A stretch of 64,000 nucleotides of DNA from positions 124,001 to 188,000 of the forward strand of contig CAVZQU010000015.1 in the NCBI GenBank assembly GCA_963777515.1. Reading direction: 5' to 3'. Positions 9,022 through 19,442 of the stretch are shown here, in pieces. Positions within the stretch are counted from its first letter, which is position 1; each line of letters starts with the position of its first letter. The translations under genes and the position numbers were made by a program. This DNA comes from CAVSWT01 sp963777515 (GTDB taxonomy: Bacteria; Bacteroidota; Ignavibacteria; Ignavibacteriales; Ignavibacteriaceae). The notes below the pieces were generated by a model. The model ran no database searches and was not told where the DNA came from. It was given only the letters and a program-made list of their open reading frames with translations.

Positions 9022-10910
9022 AGAAAACTAAATATCGCGGTATAAATCAAGCACTTATAATTCTAACCGGGTTGGTTATAGTTATTTGTGCTGTTTTTAT
9101 TTATGTATATGTTCTTCGTGGAGTTTACGGCAGATTTTCTTCAAGCGATTTTGTTCCTGACGCCAGCTTATTTAGAAAAGTTTTTCAAGGCAAACATGCA
9201 AAGATTGGTATTTTATATTCTCAATACACAAAAAATTTACTGCCTGATAATGGGAAATGGCTGGAAGATAATATACTGACCTGGGAAAAATATACAAGAG
9301 CAATCGGCTTTGATTTTGACGTAATAAATGACAGTACTATTGAATTAGGAAGACATTATAAATATAACTTAATTGTTCTTCCAGGCTCAAAATCTTTAAG
9401 CGATAAAGAAATAATCCAGTTAAAAAAATATTTGAATAGAGGAGGAAGTATATTTGCCACCGGCGGAACTGCTTCTTATTCTGAAGATGGAAAATGGCGG
9501 GGCTGGGATTTCTTTTCTGAAGTTTTTGGAATAAAATTCACAAAAGAAATTTCAAATGATGAAGCTTCTAAAGTTCATACAATTAGAAGCGGGCTTCCAA
9601 TAACCGCAAATGTTCCAACCGGATTTCCTCTCCGAGTTGCTACCTGGGACCGCCCAATGGCTGTTGAAGTTCTTGACCCGCGAACAACTCAAGTAAGTTT
9701 CTGGTATAATTACCGTTTGCAAAAAGGATTGGTTCGTAATGAAATAAAAAAGAGTGCAGGAATTGTATTCGGTAAATATGGTGAAGGTAGATTTGTTTGG
9801 ATGGGCTTTGAAATCAATTCCGTTTTAGGCAGTCATGAGGACTACCTTTATTTTGACAGGTTATTCCAAAATTCAGTTCATTGGCTTACTTACACTCCGA
9901 TTGCTTATGTAAGAGATTGGCCAAGCAATTACAGTGCAGCAGCAGTTATCACTCCGGTGCTAACTAACGGTTCAAAAAATTTAGACAGTCTGTTAATTAT
10001 ATTAAAAAATGAAAAAGTTAAATCAACTTTTTTGATTGAGCCAAAAAATATAAACGAGTATTCTCAAACAATAAGTCAGCTTAAAAATTATGGTGAAGTT
10101 GCAGCCATTGTTAATATTGGCTATTTGTCTTCAAATAATGATACGATAAATAAATTGAACAGCTTAAGAATTCAAACAGAAAAACTAATTGATGCAAAAA
10201 AGAAATTAGAAGCAGCTACACGAACAAAAATTTTAGGGGCTCTTCCTTATTACGGTTTGTATGACCAAAATACATTAAGGGCATTAATAAATGCCGGGTA
10301 CAAATATATTTTAAGTGATTCTTTGTCTGATCGGTCTGTCCCTAAAACAATTATTCGAGGGGATGAAAGAATCTTTTCAATGGCAAAAACTTCTAAAGAT
10401 GACTATGAAATTATTAGAGATTTTGGATTAACAGATATAGGTTTTCAGAAATATACCTACCAAGAAGATATTGATAGAGTTCTATTTGAAAGTGGGATGT
10501 ATATATTTAAAATTCATACCGATTATCAGGCAAATCCTAAGTATATTGGAGTAGTTAAGGATGTAATTGATGATTTAAAGCAGAAAAAATTTTGGATAAC
10601 TACTTGTGAAGAAATTCAAAAATGGTATGCTAAAAGAAGCTATGTTGAAATAAGAGTTGATAAAAGAGGTGATAGAAGAGTTGCTTTAACAATTTCAAAT
10701 CCCGGGAAAGAAACAATAAATGATTTGGTTGTAGAAGTAGATATGGTTGTTGATGCAAGCAATATTTCACTTAGTACAGAATTGATTGGTTCAAAACCGG
10801 CTAAATATCAGTATAACCCCTTTACAAGAATTCTTCATGTTTATATTGATGGATTGACTGGAAATGAGTCCAGAACTTATTATGTAGATTATGATATTCC
10901 AAATGTTTAA
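9012..10910 (+). CDS. Membrane-anchored glutaminase-fold/NodB-fold protein without catalytic residues
   Basis: A 632-residue protein with an N-terminal membrane anchor (about 12-35). Residues ~58-300 form a class-I glutamine-amidotransferase-like fold: KIGILYSQYT, YNLIVLPGS, LNRGGSIFATGG. Residues ~310-540 align with the NodB (polysaccharide deacetylase) domain of the paralogue downstream, but every active-site motif is replaced: VITPVLTN for the aspartate motif, AAIVNIGY for the metal-binding histidines, and ILGALPYYG for the arginine-proline motif. A C-terminal beta domain of about 90 residues follows. It overlaps the preceding gene by 10 bases. I infer a non-catalytic polymer-binding or scaffolding partner facing the periplasm. 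The fold calls rest on motif reading and on the pairwise likeness to the next gene. Confidence 0.7.
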   Translation: MAVEKTKYRGINQALIILTGLVIVICAVFIYVYVLRGVYGRFSSSDFVPDASLFRKVFQGKHAKIGILYSQYTKNLLPDNGKWLEDNILTWEKYTRAIGFDFDVINDSTIELGRHYKYNLIVLPGSKSLSDKEIIQLKKYLNRGGSIFATGGTASYSEDGKWRGWDFFSEVFGIKFTKEISNDEASKVHTIRSGLPITANVPTGFPLRVATWDRPMAVEVLDPRTTQVSFWYNYRLQKGLVRNEIKKSAGIVFGKYGEGRFVWMGFEINSVLGSHEDYLYFDRLFQNSVHWLTYTPIAYVRDWPSNYSAAAVITPVLTNGSKNLDSLLIILKNEKVKSTFLIEPKNINEYSQTISQLKNYGEVAAIVNIGYLSSNNDTINKLNSLRIQTEKLIDAKKKLEAATRTKILGALPYYGLYDQNTLRALINAGYKYILSDSLSDRSVPKTIIRGDERIFSMAKTSKDDYEIIRDFGLTDIGFQKYTYQEDIDRVLFESGMYIFKIHTDYQANPKYIGVVKDVIDDLKQKKFWITTCEEIQKWYAKRSYVEIRVDKRGDRRVALTISNPGKETINDLVVEVDMVVDASNISLSTELIGSKPAKYQYNPFTRILHVYIDGLTGNESRTYYVDYDIPNV

Positions 10911-10940
10911 GAAAAATATAATTGCCACATAGTGATCGCA

Positions 10941-12692
10941 ATGCGAATAAAAATAATTAACATATCGTTTGCACTAATTTTAGTTTTTAGCGGATTTATT
11001 TTTTCAAAAAGTGATGATGCTAAAGTTGCATTGCTTTATTCAAATTACTCTGAAAAGTTATTGCCAAAAAATTCCACATTCGTTCATGACCAAATTACTT
11101 TTTGGGAATTGTTCTTCATCCAGAATAAAATTAGTTATGCAGTAATTACTGATAATGATTTGGAATCCGGACTATCTGATGACTATTCTGTCTTAGTTCT
11201 TCCTAATTCAGTTGTATTAAGTAAAGATGAATTGAATAATATTGAATTGTTTCTAAAAGAAGGAAAATCAGTTTTTGCAAATAAGATTGTAGGTGAAAAA
11301 GACCAAAATGGGAAAGAAAGAGGGAAGGAAATATTAAATACTCTATTTGGACTTTCTTACAATGGTGTAATCGGAAAAACTGAATTAAGTAAAGTTCATT
11401 CTATTAAAGGTGATACTCCATTATCAATAAACGTCCCTGCCGGTTTTAGATTAAGAGTTGATGCTTCTAATCTTCCCAGTAAAAGCAAAAGTAAATTCAA
11501 TTTATACACATGCTGTGGGTTACTGGTATAATGATGATTTCCCTTATGCAGGTTTGCCTGATGATTCTCTTACAACATCAATTGCTTATGGAAAGAAAGA
11601 TAATGGGAAATTTGTTTGGATTGGGTTTGATTTTTCAGAAGTTGTTGGATCTAAAATTCATCAGGATGCTTTTAATAATTTATTGCTCAATTCAATTTCA
11701 TGGCTGCAAGAGAAAAGTTCAGTATGGGTAGAAACATGGCCGCATGGGAAAAATTCTGCCGTAATTGTTTCTTGCGATGTAGAATTTGAATTTGATAATA
11801 TTGTAAATGCAACAAAAATTCTTAATCAGGAAAACGTTGAAGGTCAATTTTATATCTTAACTGATGTAATGACAACAGACGCATTAAATCAAATTTTACA
11901 AAATGGAGATATCGGATTACATGGCGATAATCACGATGTCTTTCAATTTCAAACTTACAATCAGCAATATCAGCGGCTTGAAACAGCAAGAAAAACTCTT
12001 GAACAAAAAAGCGGAAGAAAAATATTAGGCTTTCGTCCGCCGGAAACTGTTTATGATGATAAAACAGTTGAAGCATGAAGAATCTTCATTTTACATTTTT
12101 AGCTTCCGATAATTTTGAAGACAGGTCTGTTCCTCAATTTTACGATAATGATAAAGATTTGCTTGTTATTCCTGAAACAGGTTATGATGATTATGATTTA
12201 TTAATAAGATTTAAAATTGAAGATTATCATAAGCAAGCAGCAAGATATTTGCTTGATTATAAAAGAGTAAATAATGAAGGCGGATTATATGTTTTAAACT
12301 ATCATACCCAGCTTCAATGTCTAAAAGAAAATGTTGAAGCACTTAGAATTTGTATTGATAAGTTTAAAGAAAAAAACTCTTGGATAACAACTGCCAATAA
12401 AGTTAATGATTGGTGGAGAGCAAAAAATAATTTATCAGCATCAATAAAAAAAGTATACGAAGATTCGTTACAAATAGAAATAAAAAACGCCGGCAGCACT
12501 AAAGTTGCAGATGCAGCACTTGGATTATATTTAGGTAATCCAAAGTTAACTAATAACATAAGTGTATTGTCAAAATTTAAAGACTTAAAATATGACTTTG
12601 ATAAAGAAAAAAATCAGCTTAAAATATATGTTGATGAATTAAATCCTTTTGAAACTAAAACGATAATGATAAAAACAAAAAATATTCAATAA
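10941..12692 (+). CDS. Secreted glutaminase-fold/polysaccharide deacetylase (NodB) fusion, two frame breaks
   Basis: Paralogue of the gene before it, about 580 codons over three frames. The ATG at 10941 (a GTG at 10932 is possible) begins a signal peptide ending GFIFS. The N-terminal part repeats the glutaminase-like fold (KVALLYSNYS, YSVLVLPNS, LKEGKSVFANK). The NodB domain keeps its motifs: VSCDVEFEFD, the zinc pair in LHGDNHD, and GFRPPE, with LNYHT near its end. It therefore looks like an active, metal-dependent deacetylase of an amino-sugar polymer, acting in the periplasm or outside. Breaks lie near 11474-11500 (one surplus base in an A-rich stretch) and at 12075 (one base missing; GCATGAAG reads through as Ala-x-Lys if restored). 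The downstream kinase-like gene is 19 bases away. Confidence 0.75.
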
Positions 12693-12711
12693 ACATCCGG
12701 ATAATTTTGCA

Positions 12712-15700
12712 GTGAAAAATGAGAATAAAATAAATTTTGCAGTATTTAACTCCATAAAAGATACTATCAAAACTCCATTTATAGTTCTTGACCAGAATGG
12801 AAACATTTTAACTTTTAATGATGAAGCATCATCTTTATTAGAATTTGATTCTTCCATTACTAATATATATGACGTATTAAGTTATCAATCAGCCGAAAGT
12901 TTTAATGAAGAGTTCAGTGAAGTTTTAACACAAGGAATTAAGCTTGAAAAAAATATCGATATCATTTTAAAAAATGATAAAAGCATTTCTGCAAAAGTAG
13001 TTATCAATACTTTTTATGATGAAGATACTTCTTATTTATTCTGCAGCTTTTACCCTGTTGAAAATAAATTGACTATAAGAGGATTAACTAATATTAACCT
13101 TGTTACTGAAAAGTTAAAAGAAATTTTTAATAACAAAGATATAGTTAGTGTTGTTCAAGAAATTGCTTCATCATATCCATTTACTTTTTTAACTAAGGAA
13201 AAAATAAGGAATAAAATTGACGCTTTTTCAGAAATGATTTGGGTTATCAATAAAGACGGGAATTATGTTTTAGTTAATAACAAATTGTCAAAAAGTTTAG
13301 GATTAAAAAATTCCCAGCTTGAAAGTAAATCTGAAAAATCATTTATACTTCCGCATCTTGTAGACTTTAGAATTGCAGTTGAAGATTATATAAAGAAGAC
13401 TACCAATTCAATTTTGTTAGAAGGAATACCGTTTAAAGGAATTCCAAATATTGACAGCTTTCAATTAATTGAAATTCCCATTACGGATTCTGAAAATAAT
13501 ACAATTGCTTTAGTAGGAGTTGCACAGAAAAAAATAAGCAAAGCTTTCTCTGGATTAAAAAAAGGCGAAGAAAATAACTTTAATGCAGTTGTTTATAGTT
13601 TGCCAAAAGCTTTTGCTTTGTTTGATAAGCAGGGAATATTTATTACAGGTTCCGAAAAGTTTTACAGCTTAATTAATTTGGATTTGAAGTTATCGCAAGA
13701 AATTAGTTATAAGAAAATTTTTCATGATGATTTGTCATTTAAGATAGAGCAGTTCATTTTATCAAATCTTCATGAACAGTCTTTTAATTATAAAATACAA
13801 TTTGATAAAAGTGGGATATCTTCAACAGAGGATGTGAAAATATTTTTAAATAAAATTTTCGATACAGAAAAACAGATAGAAGGTGTTAGTATGCAAATAG
13901 ATGAAATTTCATCTTCTGAAGATTTTGAAGCTATGTTAAATAACAAAGGCAAAATGTTTGATTTATTAATTAAGAATAATCCTGAACCGATTATTATTTA
14001 TAGCAAGGAGGATTTAATATTCCTTGAAGCAAATAATGCTGCATTGGAATTATACGGCTACAGCAGAGATGAATTCCTAAAGATGGATTTAACTGATTTA
14101 TATACTACTGAAGATATTCAGACTTTATTAGATACTAATAATCAAGCTAAAGAAGGGAAATTCAGTAAACCATTTAAACATAGAAAAAAAGACAGCTCTT
14201 TTGTTTATGTGGAAATTAGCAAGCTGGGCTTTAAATACGGCGACAAGGATGCTTGTTTTAATATCATAAAAGATGTAACCGGAAGATTTGAACTTCAGCA
14301 GAAAAAGCAAATGCAGCAGGCATCTTTTAATTTTGCAGATAATTCTCAATTTATTACAGATCCTTCAGGGTTTATTTTAGAAGTAAATCAAAAAGCGATT
14401 GAAGTTTTAAACCGATCAAAAAAGGAGTTAATTAATTCTTCATTTACTGTTTTAGTCGAAGATGAAAATAGAGGGAAGATTAATTCCGGTATTTTTCAAT
14501 CAAACATAAAAGAAAATCAAATTTTTAATTGTAAGCTTAAAAGTTATGGTTCGGAATTAATTGAAACTGAAATTACTTCAATTCCTATTTTAGATTTTGA
14601 TAATGAAATAAACAGCTTCAATATAATAGTCAAAGTTAAGAAAGAAAAAGAAGCTATTTATAAAAACAAAGTCGAGACAGAAACTGAAACAATAAACATG
14701 AAGAATATACCTGAAGCAGATGTTTCGCCTGCTTCACTTTCTAATATCTTTCACGAAATATTGACCCCTATTAATGTCATTCTTGGATTTACACAGGAAA
14801 TAATGGAAAGCATAAAAAATCCGACAGATGAGCAAATTGAGTCGATAGATATTATAAATCATAATAAAGAGGTGTTGTTAAACAGTATAAACACAGCTGC
14901 AGAGTATTCAAAAATTAATGAGACTGTAGAGAATTTGAAAATTGAAAAAATAAATATTACTGATGTGGTGGATGAAATTCATAGTAATTTCCATAACATA
15001 ATCGGGTCAAATGTGGTTGATTTTGCTTATGGGAAAATTTCTTCATCTCTTACTTTTAATTCTGATAAATCAAATTTTATGAAGTTGATTAGTCTGCTTG
15101 TTAAAACCGCAACTAAGTTAATCGGTGGTAGCAAACTTTATTTATCTGCATCGCAATTTGATGAGAATAGTTTTATAATTACTTTTAAAGACAATTATTC
15201 ATCAATGTCTTCTCACATTGCAGATGCCTTAAATAATTTATTTAAGACTGCAAATTCTTCAGAAAGAAAGAAATATGGTATTTCCAAAATGTCACTTGAG
15301 CTTGCCAAATCTTTGCTTATTATTTTAGACGGCAAATTTTATTTTAATTTTGATGATAAAAAAGATTCAGGGTTTATTTTCCCGCTTAATTTAGAAAAAG
15401 AAGTTAGCAGCGAGCCTTCTGTTCATCAGAAAATTACTGATGATACACATGGCATTTCAAAAGATGAAATTGTTGAATCTGTTTTGGTAAATGAAAAAGA
15501 AAACGAAGTAATAAATGAAACAGAAAATATCTTAAATAAAAAAGAAGAAGAAATAGATAACGAGATTTCAACTTCAAAAGTTGTTAAACAACCAGTTGAG
15601 GATAAAATGGAAGAAGAAACTACAACCCCTTATAATTTTAGCCAGGAGTATAATGTTGATTTATCACAATTAACATGTCTTTATATAGAAGACCAAATTG

Positions 15701-16038
15701 ATTCGCAAATATTATACAGTTTGCAGATGAAAGATTTAAAAGACATTCAATATGCAGTAAGCTTTGAAGAAGCTTTGCCTTTACTTGATAAATATGATTT
15801 CGATTTTATCTTAATTGACATAAATATTCTCGGTGAGTATAACGGCCTTGATGCACTTAGAATGATTCATAGATTGCCTGGTTATGAAAAGCTTCCAATA
15901 ATTGCAGTTACCTCTTATGTATTGCCAGGCGACCAGGATAAGTTTATTGCAGCAGGATTTAATGATTTTATTTCAAAACCAATTTTCCGTGAAAGAGTAA
16001 TTGCTTCATTGGAAAAAATCTTTTTAATGCAGATGTAA
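12712..16038 (+). CDS. Multi-PAS histidine-kinase-like protein with C-terminal receiver domain
   Basis: A 1108-residue cytoplasmic protein starting at GTG 12712; no membrane span is seen. It has several PAS domains (about 10-110, 170-270, 290-395, 420-525 and 540-645), a dimerisation/phosphoacceptor region with FHEILTP (His 681), a poorly preserved ATPase domain (about 780-900) and an acidic linker before a receiver domain (about 985-1105) with IED near 991, the phosphoacceptor Asp 1036 in LIDIN, and the conserved Lys in FISKPI. In the ATPase domain I cannot find the N-box asparagine or the glycine boxes, so autophosphorylation is doubtful. It lies 19 bases after the deacetylase gene and ends the locus, so it probably senses a signal for polymer production. 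Confidence 0.8.
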   Translation: MKNENKINFAVFNSIKDTIKTPFIVLDQNGNILTFNDEASSLLEFDSSITNIYDVLSYQSAESFNEEFSEVLTQGIKLEKNIDIILKNDKSISAKVVINTFYDEDTSYLFCSFYPVENKLTIRGLTNINLVTEKLKEIFNNKDIVSVVQEIASSYPFTFLTKEKIRNKIDAFSEMIWVINKDGNYVLVNNKLSKSLGLKNSQLESKSEKSFILPHLVDFRIAVEDYIKKTTNSILLEGIPFKGIPNIDSFQLIEIPITDSENNTIALVGVAQKKISKAFSGLKKGEENNFNAVVYSLPKAFALFDKQGIFITGSEKFYSLINLDLKLSQEISYKKIFHDDLSFKIEQFILSNLHEQSFNYKIQFDKSGISSTEDVKIFLNKIFDTEKQIEGVSMQIDEISSSEDFEAMLNNKGKMFDLLIKNNPEPIIIYSKEDLIFLEANNAALELYGYSRDEFLKMDLTDLYTTEDIQTLLDTNNQAKEGKFSKPFKHRKKDSSFVYVEISKLGFKYGDKDACFNIIKDVTGRFELQQKKQMQQASFNFADNSQFITDPSGFILEVNQKAIEVLNRSKKELINSSFTVLVEDENRGKINSGIFQSNIKENQIFNCKLKSYGSELIETEITSIPILDFDNEINSFNIIVKVKKEKEAIYKNKVETETETINMKNIPEADVSPASLSNIFHEILTPINVILGFTQEIMESIKNPTDEQIESIDIINHNKEVLLNSINTAAEYSKINETVENLKIEKINITDVVDEIHSNFHNIIGSNVVDFAYGKISSSLTFNSDKSNFMKLISLLVKTATKLIGGSKLYLSASQFDENSFIITFKDNYSSMSSHIADALNNLFKTANSSERKKYGISKMSLELAKSLLIILDGKFYFNFDDKKDSGFIFPLNLEKEVSSEPSVHQKITDDTHGISKDEIVESVLVNEKENEVINETENILNKKEEEIDNEISTSKVVKQPVEDKMEEETTTPYNFSQEYNVDLSQLTCLYIEDQIDSQILYSLQMKDLKDIQYAVSFEEALPLLDKYDFDFILIDINILGEYNGLDALRMIHRLPGYEKLPIIAVTSYVLPGDQDKFIAAGFNDFISKPIFRERVIASLEKIFLMQM

Positions 16039-16068
16039 TTACCGAACACGATTTAATTATTTAGAATC

Positions 16069-16109
16069 ATGGAATGTTGGAATAATAATTCTGGCATTCC
16101 ATTTTTTTT
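16069..16109 (+). terminator. Rho-independent terminator closing the polysaccharide locus
   Basis: Stem ATGGAATG (16069-16076) with CATTCCAT (16095-16102), an inner GAAT/ATTC pairing, and a run of eight T residues at 16102-16109. It lies 31 bases past the kinase-like stop codon. Confidence 0.85.
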
Positions 16110-16240
16110 ACCTTAGCAGTTCATATAAGTTTTATTCCAACCCAACAATTCTAATCCAAATAAGTTTTAAGCTTTCCTAATATTCTTTATAAATTTTCGT
16201 ATCTTTTTGTATCAAACTTCTTTTTAAATTCTAAAATTTA

Positions 16241-17101
16241 ATGGAACAATTTTCTGGGAATATTGAAACAGCTTATGAAGATGCTGTTAATTTTGCGAAC
16301 GCTCATTATGAAAATTTCCCGGTAATTTCTTTTTTAATTCCCAAACATCTTCAAAAACATGTTGCAATTATTTATTGGTTTGCCAGAACAGCTGATGATT
16401 TAGCTGATGAAGGAAATTTTTCTGAAGAAGAAAGAATAAAGAACTTAGATGAATTTGAATATAGATTAACTCAATTATTAAATGGAAATCCCGATAATAA
16501 GTTTGAAGTCGCTCTTAAAAACTCAATTGAAGTAAGAAAATTAAGCCCCGAGCATTTTTATAATTTGCTTAAAGCTTTCAAGCAGGATGTGACCAAAAAG
16601 CAATATGAAAATTATAATGAACTTTTATGTTATTGTGAAAATTCTGCAAACCCGGTTGGAAGATTAATTCTTGAGTTGTTTGATATCCGTGATGAAAATG
16701 CTTTTATGCTTTCGGATAAAATTTGTACAGCGCTTCAATTGACAAATTTTTATCAGGATGTCTCAATCGATTGGGAGAAGGGGAGAATTTACATTCCCCA
16801 GGATGAGCTAAAAAAATACAAAGTTGAAAAAATTGTGTTTGAGTTAAAGGAAAATAATCTTAATTTTAAGCTGGTTTTGGAAGCTAATGTTAAAAGAGCT
16901 GAAAAGCTTTTTTTAGAAGGAAGAGAACTTCTAAAATATTTGAAGGGAAGATTGAAATGCGAAATTGCTTGGACGATTTTAGGTGGTGTGAAAATTCTGA
17001 CTAAGATAAAAAAAATAGACTACGATGTTCTAAACCGACGGCCTGAATTAACCAAGTTTGATTTAAGTTTTTTATTTATAAGGTCATTATTTCTCAAATG
17101 A
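16241..17101 (+). CDS. hpnC: Squalene biosynthesis protein HpnC (hydroxysqualene synthase)
   Basis: A 286-residue member of the squalene/phytoene synthase family. The first Asp-rich motif is ADDLADE (51-57) after YWFART, the second region reads NFYQDVSIDWEKGRIYIP. Within the hpnCDE set, HpnC converts presqualene diphosphate to hydroxysqualene. The assignment as HpnC rather than HpnD rests on gene order and on the sequence differences between the two tandem paralogues. The stop overlaps the next start by four bases (ATGA), so translation is likely coupled. Confidence 0.88.
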   Translation: MEQFSGNIETAYEDAVNFANAHYENFPVISFLIPKHLQKHVAIIYWFARTADDLADEGNFSEEERIKNLDEFEYRLTQLLNGNPDNKFEVALKNSIEVRKLSPEHFYNLLKAFKQDVTKKQYENYNELLCYCENSANPVGRLILELFDIRDENAFMLSDKICTALQLTNFYQDVSIDWEKGRIYIPQDELKKYKVEKIVFELKENNLNFKLVLEANVKRAEKLFLEGRELLKYLKGRLKCEIAWTILGGVKILTKIKKIDYDVLNRRPELTKFDLSFLFIRSLFLK

Positions 17102-17940
17102 ATGACGATCCAAAAGATATAGCCAAAGGCAGTAAAAGCAGTTTTTATTATGCTTTTAATTTACTTCCTACAGAAAAACGGGATGCTATGAATACTGTTT
17201 ATGCATTTTGCAGGCAGACCGATGATATTATTGATGAAGGTAATGAAGCAGATGATATAAAGTATGAGCAATTACGTAAATGGCGTATTGAACTGGAAAA
17301 AGCTTTTCGTGGACATTCGGAGTACCCACTCTTAAATAAACTAGCAAAAACTATTTCTCAATTTAACATTCCTTATGAACCTTTCTTTGAATTGATAATT
17401 GGAATGGAAATGGATTTGCAGAAAAAGCGTTACCTGACTTTTTCTGATTTACAATTATACTGTTACCGCGTTGCTTCAACGGTTGGTTTGATGTGCATAG
17501 AAATTTTTGGGTACAAGCATAAGTCAGCCAAAGATTTTGCCGTTAATTTGGGAATTGCTTTACAGTTGACGAATATTTTGAGAGATATCAAGAAAGATTC
17601 TCAAAGGGGAAGAATCTATTTACCCCAGGAAGATTTGGCAAGATTCAATTACAGTGAAGAAAACTTAATGCAAAATAAATATGATCCAAGTTTTAAAGCT
17701 TTGATGGAATACGAAACAGAACGGGCAAATAAATATTTTGAATTGGCAACTCACAATTTAAATCTTGATGATAAGTCATCGATGTTCGCTGCAAGAGCCA
17801 TGCAGCATATTTATAAAAAGCTTTTGGATAAAATTATTGAAGCTGACTACGACATATATCAAAAAAATATAAGAGTTTCTACGTTTGAAAAAATCGGAAT
17901 TTCTGTTGGCGTGTGGGCAAAGTATAGCTTAGTTTATTAA
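17098..17940 (+). CDS. hpnD: Presqualene diphosphate synthase HpnD
   Basis: A 280-residue trans-isoprenyl diphosphate synthase-type enzyme. Motif one is TDDIIDE (41-47) after YAFCRQ; motif two is NILRDIKKDSQRGRIYLP. HpnD joins two farnesyl diphosphates into presqualene diphosphate, the substrate of HpnC. It overlaps hpnC by four bases and hpnE by one (TAATG), so the three genes form one tightly packed operon. Confidence 0.9.
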   Translation: MNDDPKDIAKGSKSSFYYAFNLLPTEKRDAMNTVYAFCRQTDDIIDEGNEADDIKYEQLRKWRIELEKAFRGHSEYPLLNKLAKTISQFNIPYEPFFELIIGMEMDLQKKRYLTFSDLQLYCYRVASTVGLMCIEIFGYKHKSAKDFAVNLGIALQLTNILRDIKKDSQRGRIYLPQEDLARFNYSEENLMQNKYDPSFKALMEYETERANKYFELATHNLNLDDKSSMFAARAMQHIYKKLLDKIIEADYDIYQKNIRVSTFEKIGISVGVWAKYSLVY

Positions 17941-19225
17941 TGAAAAAATGTATTGTAGTTGGGGCTGGGTTTTCGGGACTAACTTCCGCAGTTTATCTTT
18001 CCAAAGCAGGTTTTCAGGTTGAAGTAATTGAAGCATCTAAAAAATTAGGTGGCAGAGCATATTCACTTACCGATAAAGATACTCAAACAATAATTGATAA
18101 CGGCCAGCATATTTTAATGGGCTGTTACACTGACACTTTAAAATTCTTAAAGAAGATTGGTGCCTATAAAAATTTAGAAGTTCAAAAAAAACTTAAAGTA
18201 AATTTTTTAAAGGAGAATAATATACTCCTTCCTTTGGATTGTTCATCATTTTTTTATCCATTCAATTTACTTAGTTGGGTTGCTCAATTATAAAGCAATT
18301 ACTCTTAAGGAGAGATTTCAATTATTAAAATTTTTCTTGAAAATTTATTTTTATACTGACAATGAATTAAGCAAACTGACAGTTTATCAATGGCTTACGC
18401 TTGAAAATCAAAATGAAAATATCCAAAAGGCTTTCTGGAATATTTTAGCTGTCGGGGCATTGAATACAAATACTAAACATTCTTCTGCAAAAACTTTTGC
18501 AGATGTTCTTAAACAGATTTTTTTTAAAGGGAATAAAGCTGCATCAATTATTCTTCCGAAAGAAGGATTAACAGAAACTTATTGTTTGGATGCAAAAAGA
18601 TTTATTGAAAAGAATAATGGCACTATTACAACTTCTGAACAAGCGAATAAATTTGTTTTTCAAAAAAATAAAATCCATAAAATCGTAACCTCAAAAAGAA
18701 TAATTGAAGATTTCGATTACGTAATTTCTGCGGTTCCTTTATATGCTTTAGAAAAATTAGTTGATGATAGTTCACTTTATAATAATTTGAAGCTTGAATA
18801 TTCATCCATACTTTCTATTCACATTTGGCTCCATAAAAATAACCTTGAAAAAACTTTTTACGGATTGATTAATTCCAGGCTCCACTGGATATTCAAACAT
18901 GGCTCTCATTTAACTTTGGTAATTAGCGATGCCAATGAGTTATATGGAAAAAGATAAAGAAGAAATTTTTGAAATGATTAGCTGTGAATTGAAGAAGTTT
19001 GTCAATATTAATAAAGAGGGAATTAAATCTTATAAAATTATAAAAGAGAAACGTTCTACTTTTATACCATCAAATGAAATTTTAAATAACCGTCCTTCAA
19101 ATAAAACAAAATATTCAAATTTCTTTCTTGCAGGGGATTGGACAGATACTGGACTCCCATCAACTATTGAAAGTGCAGTAAAAAGCGGGAGGATGGCTGC
19201 GGAAATGATAATAAACAATATTTAA
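17940..19225 (+). CDS. hpnE: Squalene-forming FAD-dependent oxidoreductase HpnE, two frame breaks
   Basis: About 428 codons over three frames. The N-terminus carries the Rossmann FAD motif VVGAGFSGL and LGGRAYS; the C-terminus has FFLAGDWTDTGLPSTIESA, the signature end of the phytoene-desaturase/HpnE family. The enzyme reduces hydroxysqualene to squalene. The first break (18271-18293) is solved by dropping one G from GGG, giving LLSWLLNYKAI; the second (near 18945-18957) by dropping one base in TATGGAAAAAG, giving ELYEKDKEE. Both are +1. A complete pathway with two intact partner genes makes sequence error more likely than decay. No hopene cyclase gene is in the window. Confidence 0.85.
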
Positions 19226-19442
19226 TAAATTTAATATTTCAATGGTTCATTTTTCCTGTCTTGGAAATTCTTTACACTACCCGGTAGAATTTTGTTGAAT
19301 CTTAAAACACGTTTATTTAAGTTGGATTCATAAATTATTAATTAAGGGGTAATTAATAGAAAAATTTTTTATCTCTTAATGAATAAAGTTTATCATATAA
19401 TAAATTTCTATTAACAATAAATCGGAAAGGGGATTTATAGTT

